This document shows, piece by piece, positions 25,783-35,805 of a stretch of DNA of 64,000 nucleotides. The stretch spans positions 16,553 to 80,552 of the forward strand of contig NZ_MUYV01000004.1 in assembly GCF_002014855.1 (NCBI RefSeq), written 5' to 3'. The notes beneath the pieces are model-generated. The model had not been told where the DNA came from. It saw only the letters and a program-made list of their open reading frames with translations, and did no database searches. The DNA comes from Moraxella porci DSM 25326 (lineage in GTDB: Bacteria; Pseudomonadota; Gammaproteobacteria; Pseudomonadales; Moraxellaceae). The stretch's first letter is position 1. Every line of letters begins with the position of its first letter. A program made the translations under genes and the position numbers.

Positions 25783-28740
25783 ATGACCGATTTGACCGCC
25801 TATACCGACATCCCAAACCTTGCCAAATTTGACACTAGCCACATCGATAGCACGCGCGCGCCTGTGGTGCTGGTCGATGGCTCATATTATCTGTTTCGCT
25901 GTTTTTTTGGTCTGCCACCTTTATCCAATAAAGATGGCCTACCGACCAATGCCATCCGTGGTGTATTGAACGCCCTAAATAAGCTCATGCGTCGCTATAA
26001 GCCTGCATATATGGCAGTAGCATTTGACACCAAAGCGCCGACCTTTCGCCATGAGTTATCCGACAGCTATAAGGCACACCGCCCACCGATGGATGATGAT
26101 TTGCGAGTGCAGATTCCCTACATTCATCGCATGATTGAGCTACTTGGCATTCCGCTGATCAAGCTTGATGGTTTTGAAGCTGATGATATCATTGGCACAC
26201 TCGCCCATCAGGCGTGTCAAGCAGGACATCCAGTGATCATCTCAACTGGTGATAAAGATATGGCACAGCTGGTCAATGACTGCGTGACGCTCGAAGACAG
26301 CTTCACAGGTAGGCTGACCAATCCTGCCCAAGTCAACGACAAATTTGGCGTCACCGCCACCCAAATCGCCGACTACCTGACGCTCATGGGGGACGCTTCC
26401 GATGGCATCGCGGGTATCCCAAAAGTCGGTGCCAAGACCGCCGCCAAACTACTCACCGAATACCAAGACATCGATGGCATCTTGGCAAATTTGGACAATA
26501 TCAAAGGTGTGGTGGGCAAAAATCTTGCCGAGCACCGTGATGAGATTCCGCTCAATCGCACGCTAGCGACCATCGTCACCAATCTGCGTTTGCCGTTTGA
26601 TTTTGATGATATCAAACTTCAAGGTGATGACGATCCTTCTCGCCTGCATGAGTTGCATCGCTTATTTGGCGAACTTGAGTTTCGCACAGAGATTAGTGCC
26701 ATCAGTGATAAACTAGCCAAGCTTGAAACCGCTTTTCATGCCGATGATGAGAGCGTCGATGCGGCGGCTGCCAAGATGGATGCCGAGCTTGAAGCACAGT
26801 TTACGCAAGCCTTTCAGGAAATTGACGCACTTGGCGATGACGGCACCGATGCAATGAGCGTGCCTACCCTACCATCACAGCCTGTGACTTATCAGACCAT
26901 CAGCACGATGGATCAGCTTGATGAATTATTAGCCAAACTTCATAGCTTGCCGTATTTTGCCATCGATACTGAGACCACGAGTATCAACTGGCAGCACGCC
27001 GAATTGGTCGGTATCAGCATCGCCTACCAAAACTTTGACGCTTATTATATCCCTGTCGGTCATGTCGATGATTTGGGCGTACTACTCGATGGACAACTAC
27101 CCAGAGATATGGTGCTTGCCAAATTTAAGCCAATTTTAGAAAACCCAAATATCGGCAAAATCGGTCAGCATATCAAATATGACGCGCATATTTTTGCCAA
27201 TTATGGCATTGATCTGATTGGAGATATTCACAGCACGCCGAATAATTGGGCATTTGAGACCATGCTTGCCAGCTATGTGATCAACAACACCGCGACGCGT
27301 CATAATATGGACGACTTGGCAAGTCACTATCTGGGCGTGACGACCACCACATTCGAGGACATTGCAGGCAAAGGTGCAAAGCAGCTCACCTTTGATAAAA
27401 TCGACATCGACACCGCTGCCCACTATGCCTGTGAAGATGCTGACATTACCTTTAGACTATTTAGTATATTTTCACAATATCTGTCCAAAGATGCCAAAGC
27501 GCATCGCTTATTGCACGAGCTTGAGATCCCAACGGCTCAGATTCTAGCACAGATGGAGCATGATGGGATTTTGATTGCGACCGATTTTCTTGGTACGCTA
27601 TCGCACCGCTTTGATACTGAGATTTTGGGGCTTGAACAGCGTGCCGAAGTGCTTGCTGGTGAGCAGTTTAACCTAGCAAGCCCAAAACAGCTTGGCGAAA
27701 TTTTGTTTGATAAGCTTGGCATACCAGGTGGCAAAAAAACCAAAACTGGTCAATACTCGACATCCGAAGCCATCCTTGCCAAAATCGATCATCCGCTAGT
27801 CGATGTCGTGCTTGAACATCGTAGTCTATCCAAGCTCAAAAGCACCTACACGGATGCACTGGCTCGCGCTGCCGACAAAGATAACCGAGTGCACACCAGT
27901 TACCATCAGGCACTGACCACCACAGGTCGCTTATCATCATCAGATCCGAACTTACAAAATATCCCGATTCGCACCGACACAGGCCGTCTGATCCGTGAAG
28001 CCTTTATCGCGCCAAAAGGTCGTGTCATCCTAGCGGCGGACTACTCACAGATTGAGCTGCGTTTGATGGCACATTTTAGCGGTGATGAACGCCTGATTGA
28101 TGCCTTTCACCGTGGGTTAGACATTCACACCGCCACCGCCAGTGAAATCATGAATAAGCCACTTGATGAAGTGACATCAAACGAGCGGCGAGCGGCTAAG
28201 GCGGTGAACTTTGGGCTGTTGTACGGCATGAGTGCCTTTGGGCTTGCCAAGCAGCTTGGTGTGGATCGTGCGGTGGCGCAGGATTATATCAAACGCTACT
28301 TTGCTCGCTACCCTGCCATCCATGACTATATGGAGAACACCAAAGCCCATGCCAAACTGCACGGTTATGTACAGACGCTACTGGGTCGTAAGCTATATTC
28401 GCCTGACATCAACAGCAGTAATCGTATGATCAAAGAAGCTGCCGAGCGTGCCGCCATCAACGCACCACTACAAGGCTCAGCCGCCGAGATTATCAAGCTT
28501 GCGATGATCGCCGTCGATCAAGTGTTGCCAAAAGATCATGCCAAATTGCTACTGCAAGTGCATGATGAACTGGTATTTGAAGTGGATCAAGATAAAGCCG
28601 ATGACATTGCTGCCATCATCAAAGAAGCCATGCAATCGGTGCTGGGCGACTTTGCGGCAGTGCGTGGCTGGCAGGTGGACTTTGCCGTGCCGCTCGTCGT
28701 CGAAGTTGGTATCGGTGACAACTGGGATCAGGCGCATTGA
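25783..28740 (+). CDS. polA: DNA polymerase I
   Basis: A 985-residue polymerase for gap repair and Okazaki fragment processing. N-terminal 5'-3' exonuclease: VLVDGSYYLFR, FEADDIIGTL and GDKDMAQLV. Proofreading domain looks active: Exo I FAIDTET, Exo II IGKIGQHIKYDAHIF, Exo III YACEDAD. Polymerase domain: motif A ADYSQIELR, motif B RRAAKAVNFGLLYG, motif C QVHDELVFEV. It is longer than E. coli Pol I (928) because of an acidic, low-complexity insert (around residues 315-370) between the two exonuclease domains. A strong terminator follows. Confidence 0.97.
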   Translation: MTDLTAYTDIPNLAKFDTSHIDSTRAPVVLVDGSYYLFRCFFGLPPLSNKDGLPTNAIRGVLNALNKLMRRYKPAYMAVAFDTKAPTFRHELSDSYKAHRPPMDDDLRVQIPYIHRMIELLGIPLIKLDGFEADDIIGTLAHQACQAGHPVIISTGDKDMAQLVNDCVTLEDSFTGRLTNPAQVNDKFGVTATQIADYLTLMGDASDGIAGIPKVGAKTAAKLLTEYQDIDGILANLDNIKGVVGKNLAEHRDEIPLNRTLATIVTNLRLPFDFDDIKLQGDDDPSRLHELHRLFGELEFRTEISAISDKLAKLETAFHADDESVDAAAAKMDAELEAQFTQAFQEIDALGDDGTDAMSVPTLPSQPVTYQTISTMDQLDELLAKLHSLPYFAIDTETTSINWQHAELVGISIAYQNFDAYYIPVGHVDDLGVLLDGQLPRDMVLAKFKPILENPNIGKIGQHIKYDAHIFANYGIDLIGDIHSTPNNWAFETMLASYVINNTATRHNMDDLASHYLGVTTTTFEDIAGKGAKQLTFDKIDIDTAAHYACEDADITFRLFSIFSQYLSKDAKAHRLLHELEIPTAQILAQMEHDGILIATDFLGTLSHRFDTEILGLEQRAEVLAGEQFNLASPKQLGEILFDKLGIPGGKKTKTGQYSTSEAILAKIDHPLVDVVLEHRSLSKLKSTYTDALARAADKDNRVHTSYHQALTTTGRLSSSDPNLQNIPIRTDTGRLIREAFIAPKGRVILAADYSQIELRLMAHFSGDERLIDAFHRGLDIHTATASEIMNKPLDEVTSNERRAAKAVNFGLLYGMSAFGLAKQLGVDRAVAQDYIKRYFARYPAIHDYMENTKAHAKLHGYVQTLLGRKLYSPDINSSNRMIKEAAERAAINAPLQGSAAEIIKLAMIAVDQVLPKDHAKLLLQVHDELVFEVDQDKADDIAAIIKEAMQSVLGDFAAVRGWQVDFAVPLVVEVGIGDNWDQAH

Positions 28741-28764
28741 TGCACCAATTCTAAATCCATCCTA

Positions 28765-28797
28765 AAACCGTTCATGTGGTGCATGAGCGGTTTTTTT
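28765..28797 (+). terminator. Terminator after polA
   Basis: AAACCGTTCATG and CATGAGCGGTTT pair with a single mismatch, followed by seven T, 25 bases past the polA stop. Confidence 0.85.
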
Positions 28798-28819
28798 GGC
28801 TTTTCACCAGCTGTTATTT

Positions 28820-28852
28820 CAGACAAAAAACAGACAAAAAACAGACAAAAAA
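28820..28852 (+). repeat. Three tandem copies of an 11-bp A-rich repeat
   Basis: CAGACAAAAAA is repeated three times exactly, directly before the topA terminator hairpin, in the 323-base gap between polA and topA. No coding potential; the gap otherwise holds only the two terminators. Confidence 0.9.
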
Positions 28853-28889
28853 ACAACGGGCGATGCCATCAGACACCGCCCGTTGTTTT
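28848..28889. terminator. Terminator after topA, bidirectional
   Basis: CAACGGGCG (28854-28862) and CGCCCGTTG (28877-28885) with A/T flanks give a strong stem with a T run on both strands; it ends topA read from the right. Confidence 0.8.
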
Positions 28890-29063
28890 CCCTGATTTTA
28901 CCACCGTAAAATCCGTATCCTTACCAACCTTCCTTGAATAGCATGTCATCCTTGCCCTGCTCCATCAGGGTTCTCCGTTGCTATGTGTGTATTATGCATG
29001 ATTTTTTGCATAATACAAATACGCAAAATGCGTCAATCGTTGTAAGAAATTTCGTACAACGCA

Positions 29064-31694
29064 TCACGACTCACTCACCCAAGCGCCATTTCGCCAAACT
29101 AAAGCAAAACGAGTCGCCTTGCCGTCTTTTTCGGAGCCGATGTATTGCTCGTTGTTTTTACGACTCCAGCGTAAGATGGTTGGATTGCCATTATCATCAA
29201 CATCAGGCGCATCAAACAGATAATGAAATTTTGGCTCCAGTTGATCTTTGATACTGCGTAGCTCAGCAAGCTTCGGTGGGCGAGTTTCTCGTACTTTTGG
29301 GAATTTGGAGGCTGCCAAGAATAGCCCTGCCGCCCCTTCTCGCAGTACATAATGATCATCAAACTTCTGTGAACGCAGCTCGGGCATCGCAATCGCTGTC
29401 ATGCGTGGTGGCGCAGCTTGGCCATTTTTGAGCACTTTACGGGTATTATCACACTTGCGGCATGCAAAATACGCGCCAAAACGACCTGTCTTGAGCTCCA
29501 TCTGCCCATCGCATTTATCACAATCGATGGTCGGCGCATCATTGGTCGCCCCACCCACTTCAAAGACACCTTGCTCAAGCAAATAGCCATCGCAGTCAGG
29601 ATTATTACCGCAGATGTGAAGCTTTAGACCACCATCAACGATATAGCCATCCATCGCTGCATTGCATTTTGGACAGCGTTTTTTCTCCATCAAGGCATTG
29701 ACTTCGGCCGAATCATCATCAGCATCAAACTCAAAAGCCGATACAGGCATCAGGTTTTTGGTGCCTTTGCAGCGCTCTTTTGGTGGTAGATTGTAGCCTG
29801 TACAACCCAAAAATACGCCCGTGCTTCCAGTACGCACCTGCATCGGACGACTGCAAATATCACAGTGAATATCCGGCACATTGGTCGGATCGTTCGGACG
29901 CATACCTTGGCTGGATTTGGCGGTTTCTAGTTTTGCCTTAAAGCCACCATAAAAATTATCCAGCACAGCTTTCCAATCTTCATGCCCGACCGCCACTTCA
30001 TCAAGCTTATCTTCTAGTCCTGCGGTAAAAGCATAATCCATTAAATCAGGGAAGCTCTCCACCAAGCGTTCGGTGACGATATCACCCATCTTCTCGGCAT
30101 ATAGGCGCTTATTTTCAAGCTTGACATAGCCACGCTCTTGGATGGTTGAGATGATTGATGCATAAGTCGATGGGCGACCGATGCCACGACTCTCAAGCTC
30201 TTTGACTAGGCTTGCTTCTCTGTATCTTGCTGGCGGCTTGGTGAAATGCTGTGATGGCTCAACGCTGATCAGTGGCAAGTTCTCACCGACCTTAACCGCA
30301 GGCAATAACACATCATCACTCTTGGCAGGTGGCTGTACTCGAGTATAGCCATCGAACACAAGTGTACGGCCTTTGGCCTTGAGCTCAACATTGCCTGCTG
30401 TGACAATCAGATTCACCGATTGATAGCGCGCTGGTGTCATCTGACACGCCACAAACTGACGCCAAATCAGCTCATACAATCGCTGTGCATCACGCTCCAT
30501 ACCAGTCAGCTGTGATGACTTGACTGCCACCGATGACGGACGGATGGCTTCGTGCGCTTCTTGGGCGTTTTGTTTATTACCATAGAAATTTGGCTTGTCT
30601 GGCAAATAGGCATCGCCGAAGTTTTGGCTGATATAGCCACGCACCGAATTGAGCGCATCTTGGCTTAGGAATGTCGAGTCGGTACGCATATAGGTGATGT
30701 GGCCTGCTTCGTACAGACGCTGAGCCAAAATCATGGTTTTTTTGACACTAAAGCCTAAGCGAGTGCTTGCCGCCTGCTGCAGTGTCGATGTGATAAATGG
30801 CGCTGATGAGCGTGACTGGGTCGGCTTCTCATCAATGCTTGAGACAACAAAGGGGGAGTTTTGTAGGAGCTGCACCACCGCATCCGCTTCGGCTTGATTA
30901 CTCATCTTGAGCGTTTTGCCGTTTTGCTTGGTGGCTTCTAGACGAAGCGTCTCGCCTGCTGCACTGTTATTGGTGTGAATTTCCCAATATTCCACAGGCA
31001 CAAAAGCACGGATTTCGCGTTCGCGCTCCACCACCAAACGAGTCGCTACCGACTGCACACGCCCTGCCGACAAACCACGAGCAATCTTCGCCCATAGTAG
31101 TGGCGACACCATAAAGCCAACTACACGATCAAGGAAACGACGTGCTTGCTGCGCATTGACACGGTCGATGTTCAGCTGATCAGGGTGTTCAAAGGCATTT
31201 TGGATGGCAGTTTTGGTGATTTCGTTAAATACTACTCGGCTATATTTGGCATCATCGCCACCGATGACTTCTTTTAGGTGCCAAGCGATCGCTTCCCCTT
31301 CTCTATCCAAGTCCGTCGCCAGATAAATCTTATCGGCATCTTTGGCCAAAGCTTTGAGTTCACGGATGACCTTGGTCTTATTTGGTAAGACTTCATAGAC
31401 CGCCTTCCAGCCATGCTCAGGATCGACACCCATACGACGCACCAAGGCGCGCTCGGCCTTTTGTTCACGAGACAATCCTTCATCGTCTGCTTTGGTGGCC
31501 TTGGTAGTCGTGCCGCCGACAGGCAAATCGCGCACATGGCCGACACTTGAGCGGACAATATAGTCATTGCCAAGATATTTATTGATGGTTTTGGCTTTGG
31601 CAGGCGACTCCACAATCACCAAGGCTTTGCCCTTGGCGCTGGCTGTGGTCGAGCTTGCCGCAGCTTTGGTGGTGGTTTTTTTGGTGGTTGCCAT
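29064..31694 (-). CDS. topA: DNA topoisomerase I (omega protein)
   Basis: An 876-residue type IA topoisomerase that removes negative supercoils. A Lys/Thr/Ala-rich N-terminal tail of about 22 residues precedes the Toprim domain ([19 protein letters not shown], then [15 protein letters not shown]). The catalytic Tyr is in ITYMRTDST. Three C-terminal zinc-ribbon units are visible (CDIC...C, CPKC...[22 protein letters not shown]). The N-terminal tail is longer than in E. coli and low-complexity. Monocistronic, ending at the hairpin shared with polA. Confidence 0.97.
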   Translation of the reverse strand: MATTKKTTTKAAASSTTASAKGKALVIVESPAKAKTINKYLGNDYIVRSSVGHVRDLPVGGTTTKATKADDEGLSREQKAERALVRRMGVDPEHGWKAVYEVLPNKTKVIRELKALAKDADKIYLATDLDREGEAIAWHLKEVIGGDDAKYSRVVFNEITKTAIQNAFEHPDQLNIDRVNAQQARRFLDRVVGFMVSPLLWAKIARGLSAGRVQSVATRLVVEREREIRAFVPVEYWEIHTNNSAAGETLRLEATKQNGKTLKMSNQAEADAVVQLLQNSPFVVSSIDEKPTQSRSSAPFITSTLQQAASTRLGFSVKKTMILAQRLYEAGHITYMRTDSTFLSQDALNSVRGYISQNFGDAYLPDKPNFYGNKQNAQEAHEAIRPSSVAVKSSQLTGMERDAQRLYELIWRQFVACQMTPARYQSVNLIVTAGNVELKAKGRTLVFDGYTRVQPPAKSDDVLLPAVKVGENLPLISVEPSQHFTKPPARYREASLVKELESRGIGRPSTYASIISTIQERGYVKLENKRLYAEKMGDIVTERLVESFPDLMDYAFTAGLEDKLDEVAVGHEDWKAVLDNFYGGFKAKLETAKSSQGMRPNDPTNVPDIHCDICSRPMQVRTGSTGVFLGCTGYNLPPKERCKGTKNLMPVSAFEFDADDDSAEVNALMEKKRCPKCNAAMDGYIVDGGLKLHICGNNPDCDGYLLEQGVFEVGGATNDAPTIDCDKCDGQMELKTGRFGAYFACRKCDNTRKVLKNGQAAPPRMTAIAMPELRSQKFDDHYVLREGAAGLFLAASKFPKVRETRPPKLAELRSIKDQLEPKFHYLFDAPDVDDNGNPTILRWSRKNNEQYIGSEKDGKATRFALVWRNGAWVSES

Positions 31695-31881
31695 GTCTTT
31701 GCCTTAATTCAACTAATAAAATAAAAATTGCGCCATGTTCTTAAGCTTTGATGGCGCGATTACAAGGATCGAAATCCGATCATAAACGCTTTTTTGGATC
31801 CGATAACCCAAACAGCATCAGCTTCCCTGTTTGCATTTATAGGGTGCAAATGGCTTTTTGTCAATCATTTTTATAAAAAAA

Positions 31882-32514
31882 TTACCAAAGTTTTCTATCC
31901 TCTGGCTCATCTAATGACGCGCTCATGCCATTATTCACCGACCGCGCCCATGCCATCAACTGCTGTTTTAAGTGGGACAAATCCGCCTCAGCTTGCTGAT
32001 TATCCAACTTATAGGCTTTGTGGCTATGTTGATATGAATCATCCAGCCAGTACAGACTGATGTGGTTGGCCTTGATCGACAAACCCAATGCATGAGATAC
32101 AATCGATGCTGGCAAATCAATCACTACGCCATCGATTTTTGAGACTTGTCGATGCATCTTTGGTGTGTGGATCTGTTGATCAAGTAGCTGCCATCGGCCA
32201 TCGATTGCCCGATAGTGTGCCAAAGGCAGCTTTAGCTCATCCATCATCACAGTGTACTGCGCGATCATCGGGACGCTGGTATCTGTGCGCGCGTATGGAT
32301 CTGCTTTGGGTGGCCTGAGCGCCTTTAGCGTATCGCTAAGCCATTCGGGGCGCGCGATGAGCTTGGGATAGATGCCCATCTTTCGCGCCATCAATCGAAA
32401 ATCCGCCACGCGTGATTCTTGTGCCTTGGGGCGCGCTGCCATAAAATTGCCCACAAAAAACCCAGCCACGCCCAGCACAACAAGGATGGCGATGCTGCTA
32501 CTTGATAAGTCCAT
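31882..32514 (-). CDS. Unknown membrane-anchored protein downstream of ftsK
   Basis: A 210-residue protein with one N-terminal membrane helix (about 5-25, SIAILVVLGVAGFFVGNF) and a soluble cytoplasmic-type remainder with YPKLIARPEWLSDTL and a central LPLAHYRAIDGRW stretch. I do not recognise the family. It starts 8 bases after the ftsK stop on the same strand, so it is co-transcribed with ftsK and may act at the division site, but that is context only. Confidence 0.75.
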   Translation of the reverse strand: MDLSSSSIAILVVLGVAGFFVGNFMAARPKAQESRVADFRLMARKMGIYPKLIARPEWLSDTLKALRPPKADPYARTDTSVPMIAQYTVMMDELKLPLAHYRAIDGRWQLLDQQIHTPKMHRQVSKIDGVVIDLPASIVSHALGLSIKANHISLYWLDDSYQHSHKAYKLDNQQAEADLSHLKQQLMAWARSVNNGMSASLDEPEDRKLW

Positions 32515-32522
32515 CTGTCATC

Positions 32523-35213
32523 CTATAAAAGCAATTGGCGTTTGCCGCTGTGGTCCATCGACGATACCAAGCCGCGCTCTTCCATCTGATCAAGTAGGCG
32601 CGCGGCACGGTTGTAGCCGATGCTAAATTTGCGCTGCACCGCTGAGATCGATGGCTTGCGTGTCTCCACCACAAAGGCGGCTGCTGCTTCGTACAGCTCA
32701 TCGCCATCGATACTGCCGCCGCCCATCTCGCCGCTGCCCTCACCCTCGAAGGTGTAGCTGTCAGACAGATCGATATAATCAGGGCTGCCGCGCTCACGCC
32801 ATGCATCACAGACGCGGTTCACCTCATCATCATCGACATAGGCACCATGCACACGCTCTGGGTTATTTTTACCCGGTCCGATGAACATCATATCGCCATG
32901 ACCCAGCATATCTTCAGCGCCGCCTTCTTCGATGATGGTTCGGCTATCGACTTTTGAGTTGACGCGCAGTGCCACACGGGCAGGCACATTCGCCTTAATC
33001 AGACCTGTGACCACATTGACCGTCGGACGCTGAGTGGCGAGCAATAGATGGATACCTGCGGCACGAGCTTTTTGGGCAAGACGCACGATCGGCTCTTCGG
33101 CAGTCTTGCCAAGCTGCATGATCATATCAGCAAATTCATCAGCGACGATGACGATGGTCGGTAGTGGCTTTAGCTTAGGTGGCTTGGACTGGCTGACACT
33201 GTCGTTCATCTGCCATAGCGGGTCATAAATCGGCTCACCTGTCATCTCAGCTTGTTCGACTTTTTTGTTAAACTCGCTGATCTTACGCACACGAAGCTTA
33301 CTCATCAGCTGATAGCGGCGCTCCATTTCATTGACACACCAAGTCAGTGCCGCCACAGCATCTTTCATATCGGTAATCACGGGCGTCAATAGATGCGGAA
33401 TGTCGCCATAGTTGGCAAGCTCGAGCTGTTTTGGGTCAATCAACACAAGCTTTAGCTGATCGGGCGTGTATTTAAGCAGCATCGACATCAAAAATGAGTT
33501 CACCAGTACCGACTTACCCGAGCCTGTGGTGCCAGCAACGAGCATATGCGGCGCTTTGGCAAGATCAGCGATCACAGGCTGACCACCGATGTCCTTACCC
33601 ACCGCAATGGCGATTTGTTTGTCTGGATCACGATAATCTGGCGTATCTAGTAGCTCAATCAGACGCACCATCTCGCGCTTGTCGTTTGGCACTTCGATGC
33701 CGATGTATGGCTTGCCAGGGATCACTTCCACCACGCGCAGTGATGCCTTGGACATCGAGCGTGCCAGATCCTGCGATACGCGAGTGACGCGACTGGCTTT
33801 CACCCCAGGCGCTAATTCCACCTCAAAGCGTGTCACCACAGGACCAACCATCGCTGAGACGACCTGCGCTTGGATATTAAATTCTTGTAATTTGATCTCC
33901 AAAAGCTCTGAAGCTTGCTGTAATTGGGCTTCGCTGACCTTTGGCTTGGCGCTCAGATCTGGCTTATCAAGTATGTCAAGATCAGGCAGCGGCGTAAGGC
34001 TCAGTCGATGGCTCAAGGTGTCCATGGCTCGAGATTTGGCGATCGGCTGTGCAGCTGGTGCTGGTGTCGGTGCTGCTGGCTCGCTCACGACAGCAGTTGA
34101 GGCTTGCCATACCGCACTCACCTCTGCCTCGTCCGCCTCTGGCTCGGGCTGTGGCTGGGAGATCTGTTCAGATGCGCCGACTTTATGGATCTGTTTGAAT
34201 CGCTCCACTGTCGATGGTGCATCGGATGGCTCAGGCTCTTGAGTCACTGTGGGCTCAATCTCATGGGTCTGCACAACGCTGTCAGCTTGATTGGTGAAGT
34301 GGACTGTATCGATCTCACTTTGCCATGCGCCCATCTGCGCATCCATCGCAGGTGTCTGCGCCTGCAGATTGGCATCGGTCGCAGCAGCGGCATTCATCTG
34401 CTCAGCGATTCTTTCATCCATGACTTTTTTGGCGGCAGCGGCTTGCTCGGCCTGTTCTTTGGCGATCAACTCTTCGCGCAGACCCGAATGCTGCAAGAAG
34501 CTCTCTAGCGCGCCTGCGTGATTGTGCGCCTGATAGGGCAGATTCTCATCATCTTGCGCCAAAGGCTCATCATCAGACAGCTCATGTGCATCGATAACAT
34601 CCTCATCCTGCTCATCTGACATTGGTTGGGTTTTTTCGGCACCAATCCATTGAAACACCATCCCTATCACATTGCGCCAGCGAACCTCAAAGCCCAGCAC
34701 CAAGATGGCAACAATGACCAATAACAGCACCAATGCTGTCGGCATCGCACCGATAGTTGTCGTCAGATTTTTTTGCAGCTCATAACCGATGGCACCGCCC
34801 AAACTGGCCGCCGACCATGACTCATTGAGTGCACCGATATAGGCAAGCAATCCACTGACAAACAGCATCAATAATGCATAAGCACAAATGCGCAACGCCC
34901 AGACCAGCTTGACATGCGTCCACCACAGACGCACCAGCTCATAGGCCAGCACCAGCACCAGCACCCACGATCCATAACCAAAAAACGCGTGCAAAATATC
35001 CGCCACCCAAGCGCCCAGTCTGCCGCCGACATTATTGATTTGTGTATCACTGCCGACATGCGACCATGCCGAATCGGCTGCATCAAAGGACAACAAGGAT
35101 AAGAAAAGAAACACAAATAAAATAATGCCGCAGATACTAAAAATCAGCTGCTTGATGGTGGGCAGCTTGCCCATAATGTTGGTGATGGTTGGGTGTTGAA
35201 ATAGGTTCGTCAT
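32523..35213 (-). CDS. ftsK: DNA translocase FtsK
   Basis: An 896-residue septal DNA pump. The N-terminus has four membrane helices (within about 20-195). The linker of about 200 residues is Glu/Gln/Ala/Pro-rich. The motor then has Walker A GTTGSGKSVLVNSF and Walker B KLVLIDPK, and ATQRPTVNVVTGLIKAN follows. The C-terminal gamma winged helix (GYNRAARLLDQMEERGLV) recognises polar KOPS sequences and activates XerCD. Shorter than E. coli FtsK because the linker is short. The downstream unknown gene is 8 bases away. Confidence 0.96.
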   Translation of the reverse strand: MTNLFQHPTITNIMGKLPTIKQLIFSICGIILFVFLFLSLLSFDAADSAWSHVGSDTQINNVGGRLGAWVADILHAFFGYGSWVLVLVLAYELVRLWWTHVKLVWALRICAYALLMLFVSGLLAYIGALNESWSAASLGGAIGYELQKNLTTTIGAMPTALVLLLVIVAILVLGFEVRWRNVIGMVFQWIGAEKTQPMSDEQDEDVIDAHELSDDEPLAQDDENLPYQAHNHAGALESFLQHSGLREELIAKEQAEQAAAAKKVMDERIAEQMNAAAATDANLQAQTPAMDAQMGAWQSEIDTVHFTNQADSVVQTHEIEPTVTQEPEPSDAPSTVERFKQIHKVGASEQISQPQPEPEADEAEVSAVWQASTAVVSEPAAPTPAPAAQPIAKSRAMDTLSHRLSLTPLPDLDILDKPDLSAKPKVSEAQLQQASELLEIKLQEFNIQAQVVSAMVGPVVTRFEVELAPGVKASRVTRVSQDLARSMSKASLRVVEVIPGKPYIGIEVPNDKREMVRLIELLDTPDYRDPDKQIAIAVGKDIGGQPVIADLAKAPHMLVAGTTGSGKSVLVNSFLMSMLLKYTPDQLKLVLIDPKQLELANYGDIPHLLTPVITDMKDAVAALTWCVNEMERRYQLMSKLRVRKISEFNKKVEQAEMTGEPIYDPLWQMNDSVSQSKPPKLKPLPTIVIVADEFADMIMQLGKTAEEPIVRLAQKARAAGIHLLLATQRPTVNVVTGLIKANVPARVALRVNSKVDSRTIIEEGGAEDMLGHGDMMFIGPGKNNPERVHGAYVDDDEVNRVCDAWRERGSPDYIDLSDSYTFEGEGSGEMGGGSIDGDELYEAAAAFVVETRKPSISAVQRKFSIGYNRAARLLDQMEERGLVSSMDHSGKRQLLL

Positions 35214-35351
35214 GATAACTCGTAGGCAGGCGATGGACGGTTTATAAATGCATCATAAACCGTCTATTATAGCGAATTTAACAAATTTAGCCAAATATTA
35301 CTTATTCGATGCCCCTTATCGATCCACCCACCCCAAAGCTTTAATCAGCCA

Positions 35352-35735
35352 TCAGTCCAGCAGCCCCATCTCGGTCAGCACATCGACGGCAGCACGGTAG
35401 GCTTCTTGGGTCGCAGGTGCGCCGCAGTAGGGCAAGCTGTGTAGCAGTACTTCTTGGATTTCTGCAACGGTTGCACCATTATTGATGGCCCCACGAATAT
35501 GCCCTTTGAGTTCGGCTGGGCTTTTTTGGGCGATCAAAAACGCCATCGTCACCAGTGAGCGAGTCTTGCGATCGATGCCATCACGCTGCCATGTCGAACC
35601 CCAAGCGTGTTCATTGATCCAGTCTTGTAATGGTGCAGTAAATGGCGTTACTTGCCCCATCGAACGCTCGACATGAGCATCCCCCATCACTTGCTTGCGT
35701 ATGGTGATGCCGTTTTGGTAGGTTTGATTGGTCAT
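35352..35735 (-). CDS. Carboxymuconolactone decarboxylase family protein (PcaC-like)
   Basis: A 127-residue AhpD-like alpha-helical protein. The family core is present: WINEHAWGSTWQRDGIDRKTRSLVTMA and a C-terminal HSLPYCGAPATQEAYRAA, matching 4-carboxymuconolactone decarboxylase (PcaC) more than peroxidase-type AhpD, since the CxxC pair is absent. GGAG lies 6 bases before ATG 35735. No other beta-ketoadipate genes are nearby, so the true substrate is uncertain. Confidence 0.85.
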   Translation of the reverse strand: MTNQTYQNGITIRKQVMGDAHVERSMGQVTPFTAPLQDWINEHAWGSTWQRDGIDRKTRSLVTMAFLIAQKSPAELKGHIRGAINNGATVAEIQEVLLHSLPYCGAPATQEAYRAAVDVLTEMGLLD

Positions 35736-35805
35736 ATCTATCTCCATATACGATATCTCAAAATCTTAGCACATTTTAGAGAACAATCAACAGACAATTT
35801 CTATT

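Noticed and set aside
28741..29063. A small gene or ncRNA between polA and topA
   Set aside because: Only terminators and an A-rich repeat are visible; no frame with a start signal and no clear promoter.
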